Shown: piece by piece, positions 1 through 6,835 of the stretch
Layout of the letters: every line of letters starts with the position of its first letter
Position numbering within the stretch: the first letter of the stretch is position 1
NCBI GenBank assembly: GCA_016183075.1
Contig: JACPFH010000368.1
Coordinates: 1-12,052 of the forward strand
Origin: Deltaproteobacteria bacterium
GTDB taxonomy: Bacteria > Desulfobacterota > Binatia > UBA9968
DNA length: 12,052 bases
Direction: 5' to 3'
The notes under the pieces: generated by a model
What the model saw: the letters and a program-made list of their open reading frames with translations, nothing else
Told to the model about the DNA's origin: nothing
Database searches by the model: none
Program-made: the position numbers and the translations under genes

Positions 1-444
1 AAGGAACAGTTCGGTAAACGGCAGTTTTTTTTCTCTTCTGGAAAATCTCACAACGGCGCTCGCCTCCAGGACAAGCAGCGGCGCCAGTGTCTCTCCGGAG
101 GGCGAGGCCCTGCAGACGTTGCCGCCTATGGTAGCGGTATTGCGGATCTGGAGCGAGGCGAACTGGTGCGAGGCTTCCCAAAGCAGCGGCAATTTCTGCC
201 GCACCAGCGGACTTACCTCGATCTCGCGGATCGGCGTGAGCGCGCCGATGCACAAAAAACCCTTCTCTTCCCGGACGTAACTCAAAGCCGGGATGCGCTT
301 GATGTTCACCAGGCACGCAGGCTCCTCCTTGAACTTCATGTCTACGAGCACGTCCGTGCCGCCGGCGATGATTTTGGCTTTCTCGCCGTAGCGCTTGAGC
401 AGCGAAACTGCTTCCTGGAGAGATTTGGGCTCGAAATATTCCAT
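1..444 (-). CDS. FAD-binding subunit of a molybdenum hydroxylase (CoxM/XdhB-like), N-terminal part only
   Basis: The frame starts at the ATG at 444 and stays open to the window edge, giving 148 residues of a protein that normally has about 280-300, so its C-terminal part lies outside. It begins MEYFEPKSLQEAVSLL, typical of the family. The two FAD-binding motifs are visible: AGGTD at residues 27-31 and TIGGN at 105-109, followed by a CRASPSGETLAPLL stretch like that of xanthine dehydrogenase and CO dehydrogenase medium subunits. In this family the protein carries FAD between the 2Fe-2S subunit and the electron acceptor of a Mo hydroxylase; the small and large subunits are expected further left. 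A GAGG lies about 8 bases upstream of the ATG. It follows the ThDP gene by 27 bases on the same strand, so the two are probably co-transcribed. The substrate is unknown. No 4-hydroxybenzoyl-CoA-reductase-type cluster loop is seen in the part available. Confidence 0.9.
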   Translation of the reverse strand, partial: MEYFEPKSLQEAVSLLKRYGEKAKIIAGGTDVLVDMKFKEEPACLVNIKRIPALSYVREEKGFLCIGALTPIREIEVSPLVRQKLPLLWEASHQFASLQIRNTATIGGNVCRASPSGETLAPLLVLEASAVVRFSRREKKLPFTELFL

Positions 445-471
445 AGCAGCGCCTCAACAATTTTGGATCGC

Positions 472-2130
472 TCACAGAGGCTGTGGCGCGATCGCGATCT
501 CGAGAAGACCGGGTTTGCCGCTGTTGAGAAGCCTGGACAAGGCGGGCTTCACTTCCGCCAGCTTGTTCGCTCGCAGGCCTTCCGCTCCCATCACGCGCGC
601 GATCTCGTGGAACGGGGGAGGCTTGTAGTCCGAGCCGACGATCCGTCCCCCGTACTCGCGGCGCTGGATCTCGCGGATCGAGCCGTGGCCGTAGTCGTTG
701 AAGACGACCACGGCAACCGCAATGTTCTCGCGCACGGCCGTTTCCAAATCTTGCATCACCATCATGAAGTCGCCGTCCCCTAAAAGCGACACCACCTGCC
801 GTGACGGTTCGGCCAGCTTGGCGCCCATTGCGGCGGGAAAGGCCCAACCCATGGCCCCGAGCCCGACCGACTTTAAATAGCTGCGCGGCGCCGTGACGCG
901 GATCCGCCCGGCGAACCGCGAGTACAGCCCGGACCCGAGCGCGATAATTGCGTCGCGCGCCAGCGTATCCATGATCTCCTTGATCAACAGATGCGGTTGG
1001 CCGGGAATAGAGGCGTGAGCCGTGGGAGCGAAAAAGGCTTCCCGTTCCGCCTCCCGCTCCCGAATCAGGGCGCCGACCCGCGGATGGTTTTCGAGGGAAC
1101 CCGGGAGCGGCTTCGCGCGGTCGCGTTTTTTTAACTCCTTGAGCGCCGCTTGCAGAAACATCTCTGCGTCGCCGAGGATCGACAACTCCTCATCGTATTG
1201 CCTTCCCAGCTCCTTGGGATCGATGTCGACGTGAATGATCTTGGTCTCGGGCGCGATCAGGGTCCAGTCCCGCGTGGACAGATCAGAGAAGCGACAACCC
1301 AACCCGAGAAGCACATCGGCTTGCTTGATTTGCTTGTCGGCGAAGGGAGTCCCGTAGCGCCCGCTCGGCCCAAGGCATAGAGGGTGGTCTTCCGGAATGC
1401 TGCTGCGACCTTTGTTCGTGGTGGCGACGGGTATGGGTAAAAGCTCGGCAAATGCGGCAAGGCTGGCGCTGGCGCCCGAGTGCAAAATACCCCCGCCGGC
1501 CATGATCACCGGCCGCTCGGCTGCGAGAAGCAGATCGCACGCCTGCGCGACCAGCCCGGGGTTCGGCGCCACGCGCGACGCCTCCAGAAGCGCCGCGCAG
1601 TCGATCGGCTCCCCCGGGCCGACATCGGATTCGACCCTGGCAATATCTTTGGGCAGTTCGACATGGACAGGCCCCATTCGCCCGCTCAATGCCTGGGTCA
1701 GGGCCAGGCGCATGAGCCGCGGCGCGCTATCGGCGGTGGAGATGCGCGCGCGCCATTTGGTAATCGGCTGCAGCAGCGCGAGCTGATCGATCTCGTGCCA
1801 GGAGTCGCGTCCGATTCTGTCTTTCTCGCGCACGCCGGTCAAGGCGATGACGGGCGAGGAATCGCGGTATGCCGAGGCGAGGCCGATCACGACGTTACAA
1901 ACGCCGGGACCCATGTGGGCGAGCACGACGCCGGGGCGGCCCGTAACGCGCGCGTACCCATCGGCCATGGCCGTTCCAACCTGCTCGTGACACACCGGCA
2001 TGTAACGGATCCCGGGGGTGCGATCCATTGCGTCGATCAGAGCCAGCACCGAATCGCCGCTGATGCCGAAGACCTGCCTAACCCCCGCATCTGCGAGAAC
2101 CTGAACTACGAGTTCTGCTGCGGTCTTCAT
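472..2130 (-). CDS. Thiamine diphosphate-dependent enzyme, acetolactate synthase/2-oxoacid decarboxylase family
   Basis: This 552-residue protein has the three-domain layout and usual length of the ThDP superfamily of acetolactate synthase, benzaldehyde lyase and 2-oxoacid decarboxylases. The N-terminal pyrimidine-binding domain (about 1-165) has the catalytic glutamate, E49, in the context CHEQVG. The middle domain (about 190-330) has AERPVIMAGGG and ends near VDIDP (301-305). The C-terminal pyrophosphate domain has GDGDF at 451-455 and N478, which match the GDG-x(~25)-N Mg/ThDP motif. The frame runs open upstream to 2256, but the ATG at 2130 is preferred because it has AAGGAG about 8 bases upstream and begins MKTAAELVVQVLADAGV, the normal family N-terminus. 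A consensus sigma-54 promoter lies about 110 bases upstream. It precedes the CoxM-like gene by 27 bases. No regulatory subunit gene is next to it, so biosynthetic acetolactate synthase is less likely than a catabolic C-C lyase or decarboxylase. The substrate cannot be stated. Confidence 0.9.
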   Translation of the reverse strand: MKTAAELVVQVLADAGVRQVFGISGDSVLALIDAMDRTPGIRYMPVCHEQVGTAMADGYARVTGRPGVVLAHMGPGVCNVVIGLASAYRDSSPVIALTGVREKDRIGRDSWHEIDQLALLQPITKWRARISTADSAPRLMRLALTQALSGRMGPVHVELPKDIARVESDVGPGEPIDCAALLEASRVAPNPGLVAQACDLLLAAERPVIMAGGGILHSGASASLAAFAELLPIPVATTNKGRSSIPEDHPLCLGPSGRYGTPFADKQIKQADVLLGLGCRFSDLSTRDWTLIAPETKIIHVDIDPKELGRQYDEELSILGDAEMFLQAALKELKKRDRAKPLPGSLENHPRVGALIREREAEREAFFAPTAHASIPGQPHLLIKEIMDTLARDAIIALGSGLYSRFAGRIRVTAPRSYLKSVGLGAMGWAFPAAMGAKLAEPSRQVVSLLGDGDFMMVMQDLETAVRENIAVAVVVFNDYGHGSIREIQRREYGGRIVGSDYKPPPFHEIARVMGAEGLRANKLAEVKPALSRLLNSGKPGLLEIAIAPQPL

Positions 2131-2239
2131 GGTGGCGTCTCCTTGATAATATCTCGCGCGCCGAATCTTTCCGCGCGGGCATTGCACTTGAGCACATGGC
2201 CTCGACAAAGAGTTCCAGGCAACGGCTGGGCTGAGGAGG

Positions 2240-2255
2240 AGCAATTTATGTGCCA
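2240..2255 (-). promoter_or_regulatory. Sigma-54 (-24/-12) promoter for the ThDP/CoxM unit
   Basis: Read on the minus strand the site is TGGCACATAAATTGCT. It matches the sigma-54 consensus TGGCAC-N5-TTGCW at every conserved position, with the required 10 bases between GG and GC. Transcription would start near 2229, leaving a leader of about 100 bases before the ThDP start codon at 2130. Sigma-54 promoters need an AAA+ enhancer-binding activator; candidate upstream sites lie at 2281-2298 and 2345-2412. The motif match is direct; activity is inferred. Confidence 0.8.
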
Positions 2256-2280
2256 CGGCGGCCTTGCCGTCTCCTGATCC

Positions 2281-2298
2281 TGCACCGGTAAAAGTGCA
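2281..2298. promoter_or_regulatory. Short inverted repeat TGCAC-N8-GTGCA
   Basis: Five-base arms at 2281-2285 and 2294-2298 are perfectly complementary around an 8-base spacer. The centre is about 60 bases upstream of the predicted sigma-54 start, where a regulator could bind. Arms this short can arise by chance, so this is a weak candidate. Confidence 0.3.
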
Positions 2299-2344
2299 AA
2301 GTCTGTATGATCCGGAGGTGTTATCGAAGATGCAGAGTCAGCGG

Positions 2345-2412
2345 CTTTTCTTGAAACTAAGAAAAACAATTCGCTGATTCTTAGAAACAGTAGGCGTGCT
2401 GTTCAAGAAAAG
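2345..2412. promoter_or_regulatory. Nested inverted repeats, candidate enhancer (upstream activator) site
   Basis: The outer repeat is an 11-base perfect inverted pair, CTTTTCTTGAA at 2345-2355 and TTCAAGAAAAG at 2402-2412. Inside it lies a 7-base perfect pair, CTAAGAA at 2357-2363 and TTCTTAG at 2378-2384. The block is centred about 150 bases upstream of the predicted sigma-54 start, the usual distance for an enhancer-binding protein. It lacks a terminal U run, which argues against an intrinsic terminator. Binding by an activator is inferred. Confidence 0.55.
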
Positions 2413-2460
2413 TGGCGACGCTCATCTCTCCAGGTGACGCTTCTTACGAACCGGCTCTCC

Positions 2461-3396
2461 TCACAGAAATGGCGCGTAGTTCCCCGCCTTGATGACAGTG
2501 TATTTCGACAGCCAGTTTCCCGGCAGGGCGAGCAGAGCGGAGAGAGCGAGCAGGCCTGGAGCCGGGCTCGCCGCGTAGGCGCCATAAAGGCCCAAAAAGA
2601 GCGGCAAAAGGAGTCCCGCGATGAGCGTTCCCCAGACGAACGGAACGTGGAGTTCGCCTTTGAGCAGCCGGGTCACGGCGACCTTTGCCGTCGCATGGCT
2701 GGCGGTCCCTTGTAGCAGATGCGCCACGAAGAGAAGCAACGTCACCGCCAGCAGCAGGATCTCAGCGCTCGCCCATGCAGTAAGAAGAGCAGGGGGCACG
2801 GGCAGCCACAGAGCGAAGATAAGCGCCAAACCTACGGCGCTGGCGAACGCGAAACTCAGAAACTGAAGCGGAATAAGAGTGGTGTTCCAAAACGGAATGG
2901 AAGGGGAAGCCGCCAAAACCAAGCCGGGGTAGACAATGACGATAAACGCCGCCGCTGCGGCGATCACCTGAAAGGCGATTCCCAGAGGAGAGTTGCCCGC
3001 CCACGGAAGTCCCGCAAGCGGTCGCCCTCCCTGCCACTCCAGGTCGGCGATAACCCACAGGCCAGCAAAAATCAAAAACACGAAGTCTGCGATCGCGCCG
3101 ACGCTGATCCACGAGGTGCGCGGGTTGAGCAGCGCCCTGAGCACACGCAAAGGTTTGCCGAGATCGCCGATCAGGATCAGGCCGCCGATGCCGATGAGGA
3201 TCATGCCGAGAAGGTCGGCCACGGTCATGCCCAGGATTCGCCCCAGCTCTATGCCGAACAGCACCCGATTGATAAAGAGCGCGCCGCCGACTCCCATAGC
3301 GAAAAACCAGCTCGTATGAGGCACGCCCCAGAAGTTCTGTGGTTTCGGCTCCATGATCCAAGTTCCGGCCGTGAAAGGATTAGTTACCGCTGCCAT
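2461..3396 (-). CDS. NrfD/PsrC-type membrane subunit, module 2 (C2)
   Basis: This 311-residue integral membrane protein has about eight hydrophobic segments, roughly at residues 30-50, 63-78, 101-117, 138-162, 174-200, 207-228, 252-274 and 280-302. This fits the eight-helix PsrC fold. Motifs that recur in the family are present: GDLGKPLR (77-84), NPRTSW (91-96) and IPFWNTTLIPL (167-177). In such complexes the protein anchors the iron-sulfur subunit and exchanges electrons with (mena)quinone. No haem-ligand pattern of the NarI type is evident. The ATG at 3396 has GAGG about 7 bases upstream. It follows B2 by 29 bases, and A2-B2-C2 is the standard gene order of PsrABC/TtrABC-like complexes. It is diverged from C1 and ends with KYTVIKAGNYAPFL. 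It is the last gene of the long minus-strand row before the sigma-54 regulatory gap. Confidence 0.9.
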   Translation of the reverse strand: MAAVTNPFTAGTWIMEPKPQNFWGVPHTSWFFAMGVGGALFINRVLFGIELGRILGMTVADLLGMILIGIGGLILIGDLGKPLRVLRALLNPRTSWISVGAIADFVFLIFAGLWVIADLEWQGGRPLAGLPWAGNSPLGIAFQVIAAAAAFIVIVYPGLVLAASPSIPFWNTTLIPLQFLSFAFASAVGLALIFALWLPVPPALLTAWASAEILLLAVTLLLFVAHLLQGTASHATAKVAVTRLLKGELHVPFVWGTLIAGLLLPLFLGLYGAYAASPAPGLLALSALLALPGNWLSKYTVIKAGNYAPFL

Positions 3397-3425
3397 GTTT
3401 TTTCCTCGCTTTCTATGCGCGCTCC

Positions 3426-4031
3426 CTATCGCAAGTAATAAACCGACGGATCGGTTCCGGCCTCCGGCCGGGGCTGCGCGCCGTTGCGCTCGCGGATCAA
3501 TTTCGAGACTTCGCTGCCGGGATCCTCCAGATCGCCGAAGATGCGGCAGTGCGTCGGGCAGGTCTGAACGCAGGCCGGCTCGTGGTTTCCTTCATCGATG
3601 CGGTGGGAGCACAGCGTGCATTTGTGCACGGTCCCCACGCCGTCTTGCGGGTAGCGGGCGCGCTCCCAAGGGTTTAGCTCGTCGCCGAACTCGCCCTTGA
3701 TCTCGTCCACGAAGGTAAGCGCCCCGTAGGGACAGGCGGCGACGCAAGCGCGACTCCCGCAGCACTTCTCGCGATCGACGAGCACAATGCCGTCTTCGCG
3801 TTTGCTGATCGCCTTGGTGGGGCAAGCCTTCATGCACGGAGGATTCTTGCAGTGGTAACAGAGAGTAGGGAGGAAAAGACGCTTGGCCGTGGGATAACTC
3901 CCGACCTCCCTTTCGTAGACCGGCGCATACCAGACGCCGGGCGGAGTGCCGTTTTCCACCTTGCACGCAATCGTACAGGCGTAGCAGCCGACGCATCGCG
4001 CCAAATCGATGACCATTCCCCATCTAGGCAT
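3426..4031 (-). CDS. Four-cluster ferredoxin-like electron-transfer subunit, module 2 (B2), with an altered cluster motif
   Basis: The 201-residue protein belongs to the PsrB/DmsB/TtrB family, which wires the catalytic subunit to the membrane subunit through four [4Fe-4S] clusters. Cysteines are C13, C16, C19, C23; C58, C61, C66, C70; C90, C96, C100; and C138, C141, C154, C158. The third group reads KCCGSRACVAACP: the expected second ligand position (93) is Ser, encoded AGT, with an extra Cys at 91. One cluster may therefore be altered or use a different ligand; B1 has the complete motif. The C-terminus, DPSVYYL, matches the B1 ending. The ATG at 4031 has AAGGAGG upstream and overlaps the end of A2 by 8 bases (ATGCCTAG), so translation is probably coupled. 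C2 follows after 29 bases. Confidence 0.92.
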   Translation of the reverse strand: MPRWGMVIDLARCVGCYACTIACKVENGTPPGVWYAPVYEREVGSYPTAKRLFLPTLCYHCKNPPCMKACPTKAISKREDGIVLVDREKCCGSRACVAACPYGALTFVDEIKGEFGDELNPWERARYPQDGVGTVHKCTLCSHRIDEGNHEPACVQTCPTHCRIFGDLEDPGSEVSKLIRERNGAQPRPEAGTDPSVYYLR

Positions 4032-6621
4032 GGGAGCCTCCTTCTTTCGCTGTGTGGACCAGAGACACTTTTACTTTCACGCACGCATCGACGGCCGCCG
4101 ACAACGTATCGAGCCGGTCCATCGTGTACTCGAGCAAGCTGTTGAAATGGATTCCTTTGTGTTTCATTCGTTCATTGGCGGTAACCCAGCGGCCGAGGAT
4201 TCCCGGAACGGCCAGGCACTCAGGGTGAACCCCCTGGCTCAAGCGCGCGATGGCGCGCGCCTTGCGGCCAGCCGCGGTCTCGAGCTCGATTTCGTCGCCC
4301 TCGGCAAGCCCTTTTTTGCGCGCGGTCTCGACGTTGATCCCGACCGGAAAAACCTTCCCGTTGCGCTCGGCCAGCTCGGTGAGCCACGGGTTTTCGCTGG
4401 TAAAACTAAAGGTAAGAAAAGGCAGTTTCTGGTTGACGACGAACAGGTCGAATTCCGGCTGGCTCTCCTGGTGCGCCGGGCACGGCCGCCAATCCACGAG
4501 CGGCACGTAGCCGGAAGTGTCCCAAGGAATGCGCTCGCGCTCGGTGAATCGTTTCACGTCCTCGCCCGCGCCGATAAAGTGCTCCAGGTACAATGGAATC
4601 CGCCCTTTGTGAAAGATACGAGGGTAGCTCTGTGCCGCGGTGCGCTTCTCGCCTTTGTAATATCCGTGTTTGCTGAAGTAAGCAAGCCCGTGCTCATCGC
4701 CGCAGTAGGATCTCGCCCACCGATCGCAGATTTCCTCCCAGGTGTACGTGCGCGCGGGATCGAGCCGGTAGGGGTCTTCGAGGTGGGCGATCTCGTTGAA
4801 AGCGGTGTAGAGATCGCTCAGGATCCCAAGCCGCCCGCCAAGCTCCAGGACGACCTCGATCCAGTTGCGGGCCTGACCGAGAGGCTCGACGACCGGCTGC
4901 TGGAAGTTAAAGCTCCAGGCCTCCCCCGGCAGGGTCGCGTTGTTGTAGTGGTAGTAGGGATTGTACGTGATGGGCATGAGCCTCTCTAAGGCGTGAGTGT
5001 CGGGTAAAAGCAGATCGGCAAATTCGGTTGTCTCGTCGTGGTGGTCGGCGAAGGAGATCATGAAGGGTATCCGCTTCAGCGCTTCGGCCATAATCTCGGG
5101 ATTGCCTGAGGCGGCCATCATATTCGTGCGGCATTGGATCAGGACCTCGGCTCGGTAGGGGAGGCCGAACCGCTCCGCCTGCAGAATCCCGAGCCAGAGC
5201 ATCGCGCGCGCATAGACCGAGACAGGGAACAGCTCCACCAGCTCCAAAGTTTCGGGCCGGCGCACCGGGCGCGGGGGTATCGGCGTGCGCATGTGGCGAT
5301 AGGTGAACGGGTTGCCGGAGACGAGCAGGCCGTCGGCGCCTTCTCCGGGTCCCCAGAAAGGTCCGGCAGCAGTGGCGTTAAGCATTCCTCCGGGCATATC
5401 GATGTTGCCGACGATGACGTTGAGCTGGCCCACGCTCATCCCGTTCATCATGCCGTGCTTGTGGGCCGAGATGCCGCGGTACCAGCAGGCGGCTGCCGGG
5501 CGGTAGGGGAAAGAGCGGTCTTCGAGCGGAATCGTCGCGCCGATCTGGGCCGCCTCGCCAAACTCCTTTGCCACGCGGCGAATGGTCCCGGCGGGAATCG
5601 TCGTGATCGCGGATGCGCGCTCGGGCGCATAGGCGCGCAGATGCTCCTTGAAGAGCTGAAAGGCCGGTCTGGCTTCGATCCCTTCGAGCTGGAAGCTTCC
5701 CTCGAGCGCCGCGTCGTTGCGATCGATGGCATTGAAGGTGCCTGCGCGGTTTTCCCGGGCGTCCCAGACGAGAGGCTTCTGGTTCTTGGGATCACGCAGG
5801 TAGTGGCCGTCTGGACCTAAAAGGTAGGCGCCGTTGGTGTAGTGTCGCAAAAACCCGACATCATAGCGCCCCAATTCGTTCACGAGCACATCCATGAATG
5901 AGAGCGCCAGAGCGCCATCCGTTCCGGGACGGATCGGGATCCACTCGGTGGCCTGCGAGGCAGCGTAGCTGCAGACCGGGTCCACTACGACGAGCTTCAT
6001 CCCACGCTTTCTCGCCTCCGCCATCTCCTGCGTGAGACCCATCGCGTTCATCTGCGCGACGAAACCGTAAGAGGTCCCGAACATGAGAAGATAATTGCAC
6101 AGCCTGAGGTCGGGGTGGACATCGTTGGAGCCGGTGAGCGTATAGGCGACCGGGTGCACACCGTTGCCGCAGAAAAATCCCGCCGAAACCGTGGTGAGGT
6201 TGGGGCTGCCGAAGGCGGTGAGAAAAGAGCGTAGGACGAAGTGGGCGTAGCGATCGAACGTGGCGGCAACAAGGCTGCGCGGATCCTTGGCGTGCGCCGC
6301 GCGGAGTTTTTCGGTCATCAGCCCCAGGGCCTCGTCCCAGGAAATCGGCCGCCAGCGCGGGTCGATTCCAATCCCCTTCTCGGGGTTCCCGCGCGCGAGC
6401 GGTGTTTTGATGCGATGGGGGTTGTGGAGGTTCATCAGGCCCGCATTTCCCTTGGCACAAACTTTCCCGTAGTTGGGCGGCGCGTCGGGGATGCCCTCAA
6501 TCTTGACGACAACGCCGTTCGTCCGGCGAACGCGAATCGTACACGCGTTGTAGCACATGTCGCAGGCCGTGGGGATCCAGGTGTCTTCCCAGGCGGCGGT
6601 GTTCGGCTCGCTGACTACCAT
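4024..6621 (-). CDS. Molybdopterin (bis-MGD) oxidoreductase catalytic subunit, module 2 (A2), PsrA/PhsA-like
   Basis: This 865-residue protein belongs to the DMSO reductase superfamily. An N-terminal [4Fe-4S] motif C-x2-C-x3-C-x27-C is formed by C20, C23, C27 and C55. Cys151, in GFFCGNG after the FGSPN segment, lies where the Mo/W ligand is found, as in polysulfide, thiosulfate and tetrathionate reductases. EWIPIRPGTD (226-235) is a pterin-binding segment. The C-terminal dinucleotide-binding domain covers about 724-855. No twin-arginine signal is seen, and the frame upstream of the ATG back to its stop at 6715 encodes no RR motif, so the subunit probably stays on the cytoplasmic side. A GAGGGAG lies about 11 bases upstream of the ATG at 6621, a rather long spacing. 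It is clearly homologous to A1: both share segments such as WRPC-x-AH and GTD-x-A. The substrate is undetermined; a chalcogen-oxyanion or polysulfide reductase, or a hydroxylase/hydratase-type activity, are all possible. Confidence 0.92.
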   Translation of the reverse strand: MVVSEPNTAAWEDTWIPTACDMCYNACTIRVRRTNGVVVKIEGIPDAPPNYGKVCAKGNAGLMNLHNPHRIKTPLARGNPEKGIGIDPRWRPISWDEALGLMTEKLRAAHAKDPRSLVAATFDRYAHFVLRSFLTAFGSPNLTTVSAGFFCGNGVHPVAYTLTGSNDVHPDLRLCNYLLMFGTSYGFVAQMNAMGLTQEMAEARKRGMKLVVVDPVCSYAASQATEWIPIRPGTDGALALSFMDVLVNELGRYDVGFLRHYTNGAYLLGPDGHYLRDPKNQKPLVWDARENRAGTFNAIDRNDAALEGSFQLEGIEARPAFQLFKEHLRAYAPERASAITTIPAGTIRRVAKEFGEAAQIGATIPLEDRSFPYRPAAACWYRGISAHKHGMMNGMSVGQLNVIVGNIDMPGGMLNATAAGPFWGPGEGADGLLVSGNPFTYRHMRTPIPPRPVRRPETLELVELFPVSVYARAMLWLGILQAERFGLPYRAEVLIQCRTNMMAASGNPEIMAEALKRIPFMISFADHHDETTEFADLLLPDTHALERLMPITYNPYYHYNNATLPGEAWSFNFQQPVVEPLGQARNWIEVVLELGGRLGILSDLYTAFNEIAHLEDPYRLDPARTYTWEEICDRWARSYCGDEHGLAYFSKHGYYKGEKRTAAQSYPRIFHKGRIPLYLEHFIGAGEDVKRFTERERIPWDTSGYVPLVDWRPCPAHQESQPEFDLFVVNQKLPFLTFSFTSENPWLTELAERNGKVFPVGINVETARKKGLAEGDEIELETAAGRKARAIARLSQGVHPECLAVPGILGRWVTANERMKHKGIHFNSLLEYTMDRLDTLSAAVDACVKVKVSLVHTAKEGGSHA

Positions 6622-6625
6622 AGAT

Positions 6626-6826
6626 TCATAAGCTCCCTCGGGAAGCGCGCTCTCGGCTGCGGCCGATGGGCCTCTGCCATGAGTCGTACCGCCCGTAATC
6701 GGACGTCCGCAGCCTCACTCGCGCTCCCTTCGGTCGCCCCCTCGGTCGCAGACAGACACGTCGCGGCCTTCCTTCTCGTCCCCCTACGGCTGTTGTCGGG
6801 ATCGTGCCCATAGACCGCACTGCCAC
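6626..6826 (-). CDS. Possible small Arg-rich ORF between C1 and A2 (doubtful)
   Basis: A 66-codon frame starts with GTG at 6826 just after GGGGAG, 9 bases beyond the C1 stop, and ends 4 bases before the A2 start. That tight fit resembles an operon gene. The product is rich in Arg and Gly, resembles nothing I recognise, and is encoded over a long inverted repeat (6640-6728). It may equally be chance coding in a GC-rich structured spacer. I consider non-coding more likely. Confidence 0.2.
   Translation of the reverse strand: MAVRSMGTIPTTAVGGREGRPRRVCLRPRGRPKGARVRLRTSDYGRYDSWQRPIGRSRERASRGSL
6640..6728. repeat. Long imperfect inverted repeat in the C1-A2 spacer
   Basis: Arms at 6640-6662 and 6707-6728 are imperfect reverse complements of about 22 bases. 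The core GGCTGCGG (6655-6662) pairs perfectly with CCGCAGCC (6707-6714), and the outer parts share GGGA and GCGCG blocks. The transcript could fold into a GC-rich stem with a loop of about 44 bases just upstream of A2. It might affect RNA processing, stability or expression balance between the modules. No T run follows, so it is not a classical terminator. Confidence 0.6.
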
Positions 6827-6835
6827 GGCGCTCCC

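Larger units (their letters stand above)
2131..2460 (-). promoter_or_regulatory. Regulatory gap between the molybdoenzyme unit and the ThDP/CoxM unit
   Basis: This 330-base stretch has no convincing gene. Short open frames in it lack ribosome binding sites or family resemblance. From the ThDP gene upstream it holds a roughly 100-base leader, a sigma-54-type promoter (2240-2255), a short TGCAC/GTGCA inverted repeat (2281-2298) and two nested inverted repeats (2345-2412). I see no GC hairpin followed by a T run after the C2 gene, so read-through from that unit cannot be excluded. Confidence 0.6.

Noticed and set aside
2131..2256. N-terminal extension of the ThDP protein to a start at 2256
   Set aside because: The extension would begin at the sigma-54 -24 element, upstream of the predicted transcription start, and the ATG at 2130 has an AAGGAG and the normal family N-terminus.
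2127..2369. 80-codon frame on the minus strand across the sigma-54 region
   Set aside because: It overlaps the promoter, leader and ThDP start, has no family resemblance, and the regulatory reading explains the sequence better.
2345..2412. Intrinsic terminator after the C2 gene
   Set aside because: The stems are AT-rich, the loops long, and no T run follows the arm on the minus strand.
4009..4989. Long open frame (326 codons) on the plus strand opposite A2
   Set aside because: It is antisense to a well-supported catalytic subunit with cofactor motifs, has no recognisable domain, and is the usual by-product of GC-rich codon use.
6450..6470. TGGCAC on the plus strand as another sigma-54 site
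   Set aside because: No GC follows at the required 10-base spacing, and it lies inside A2 on the antisense strand.
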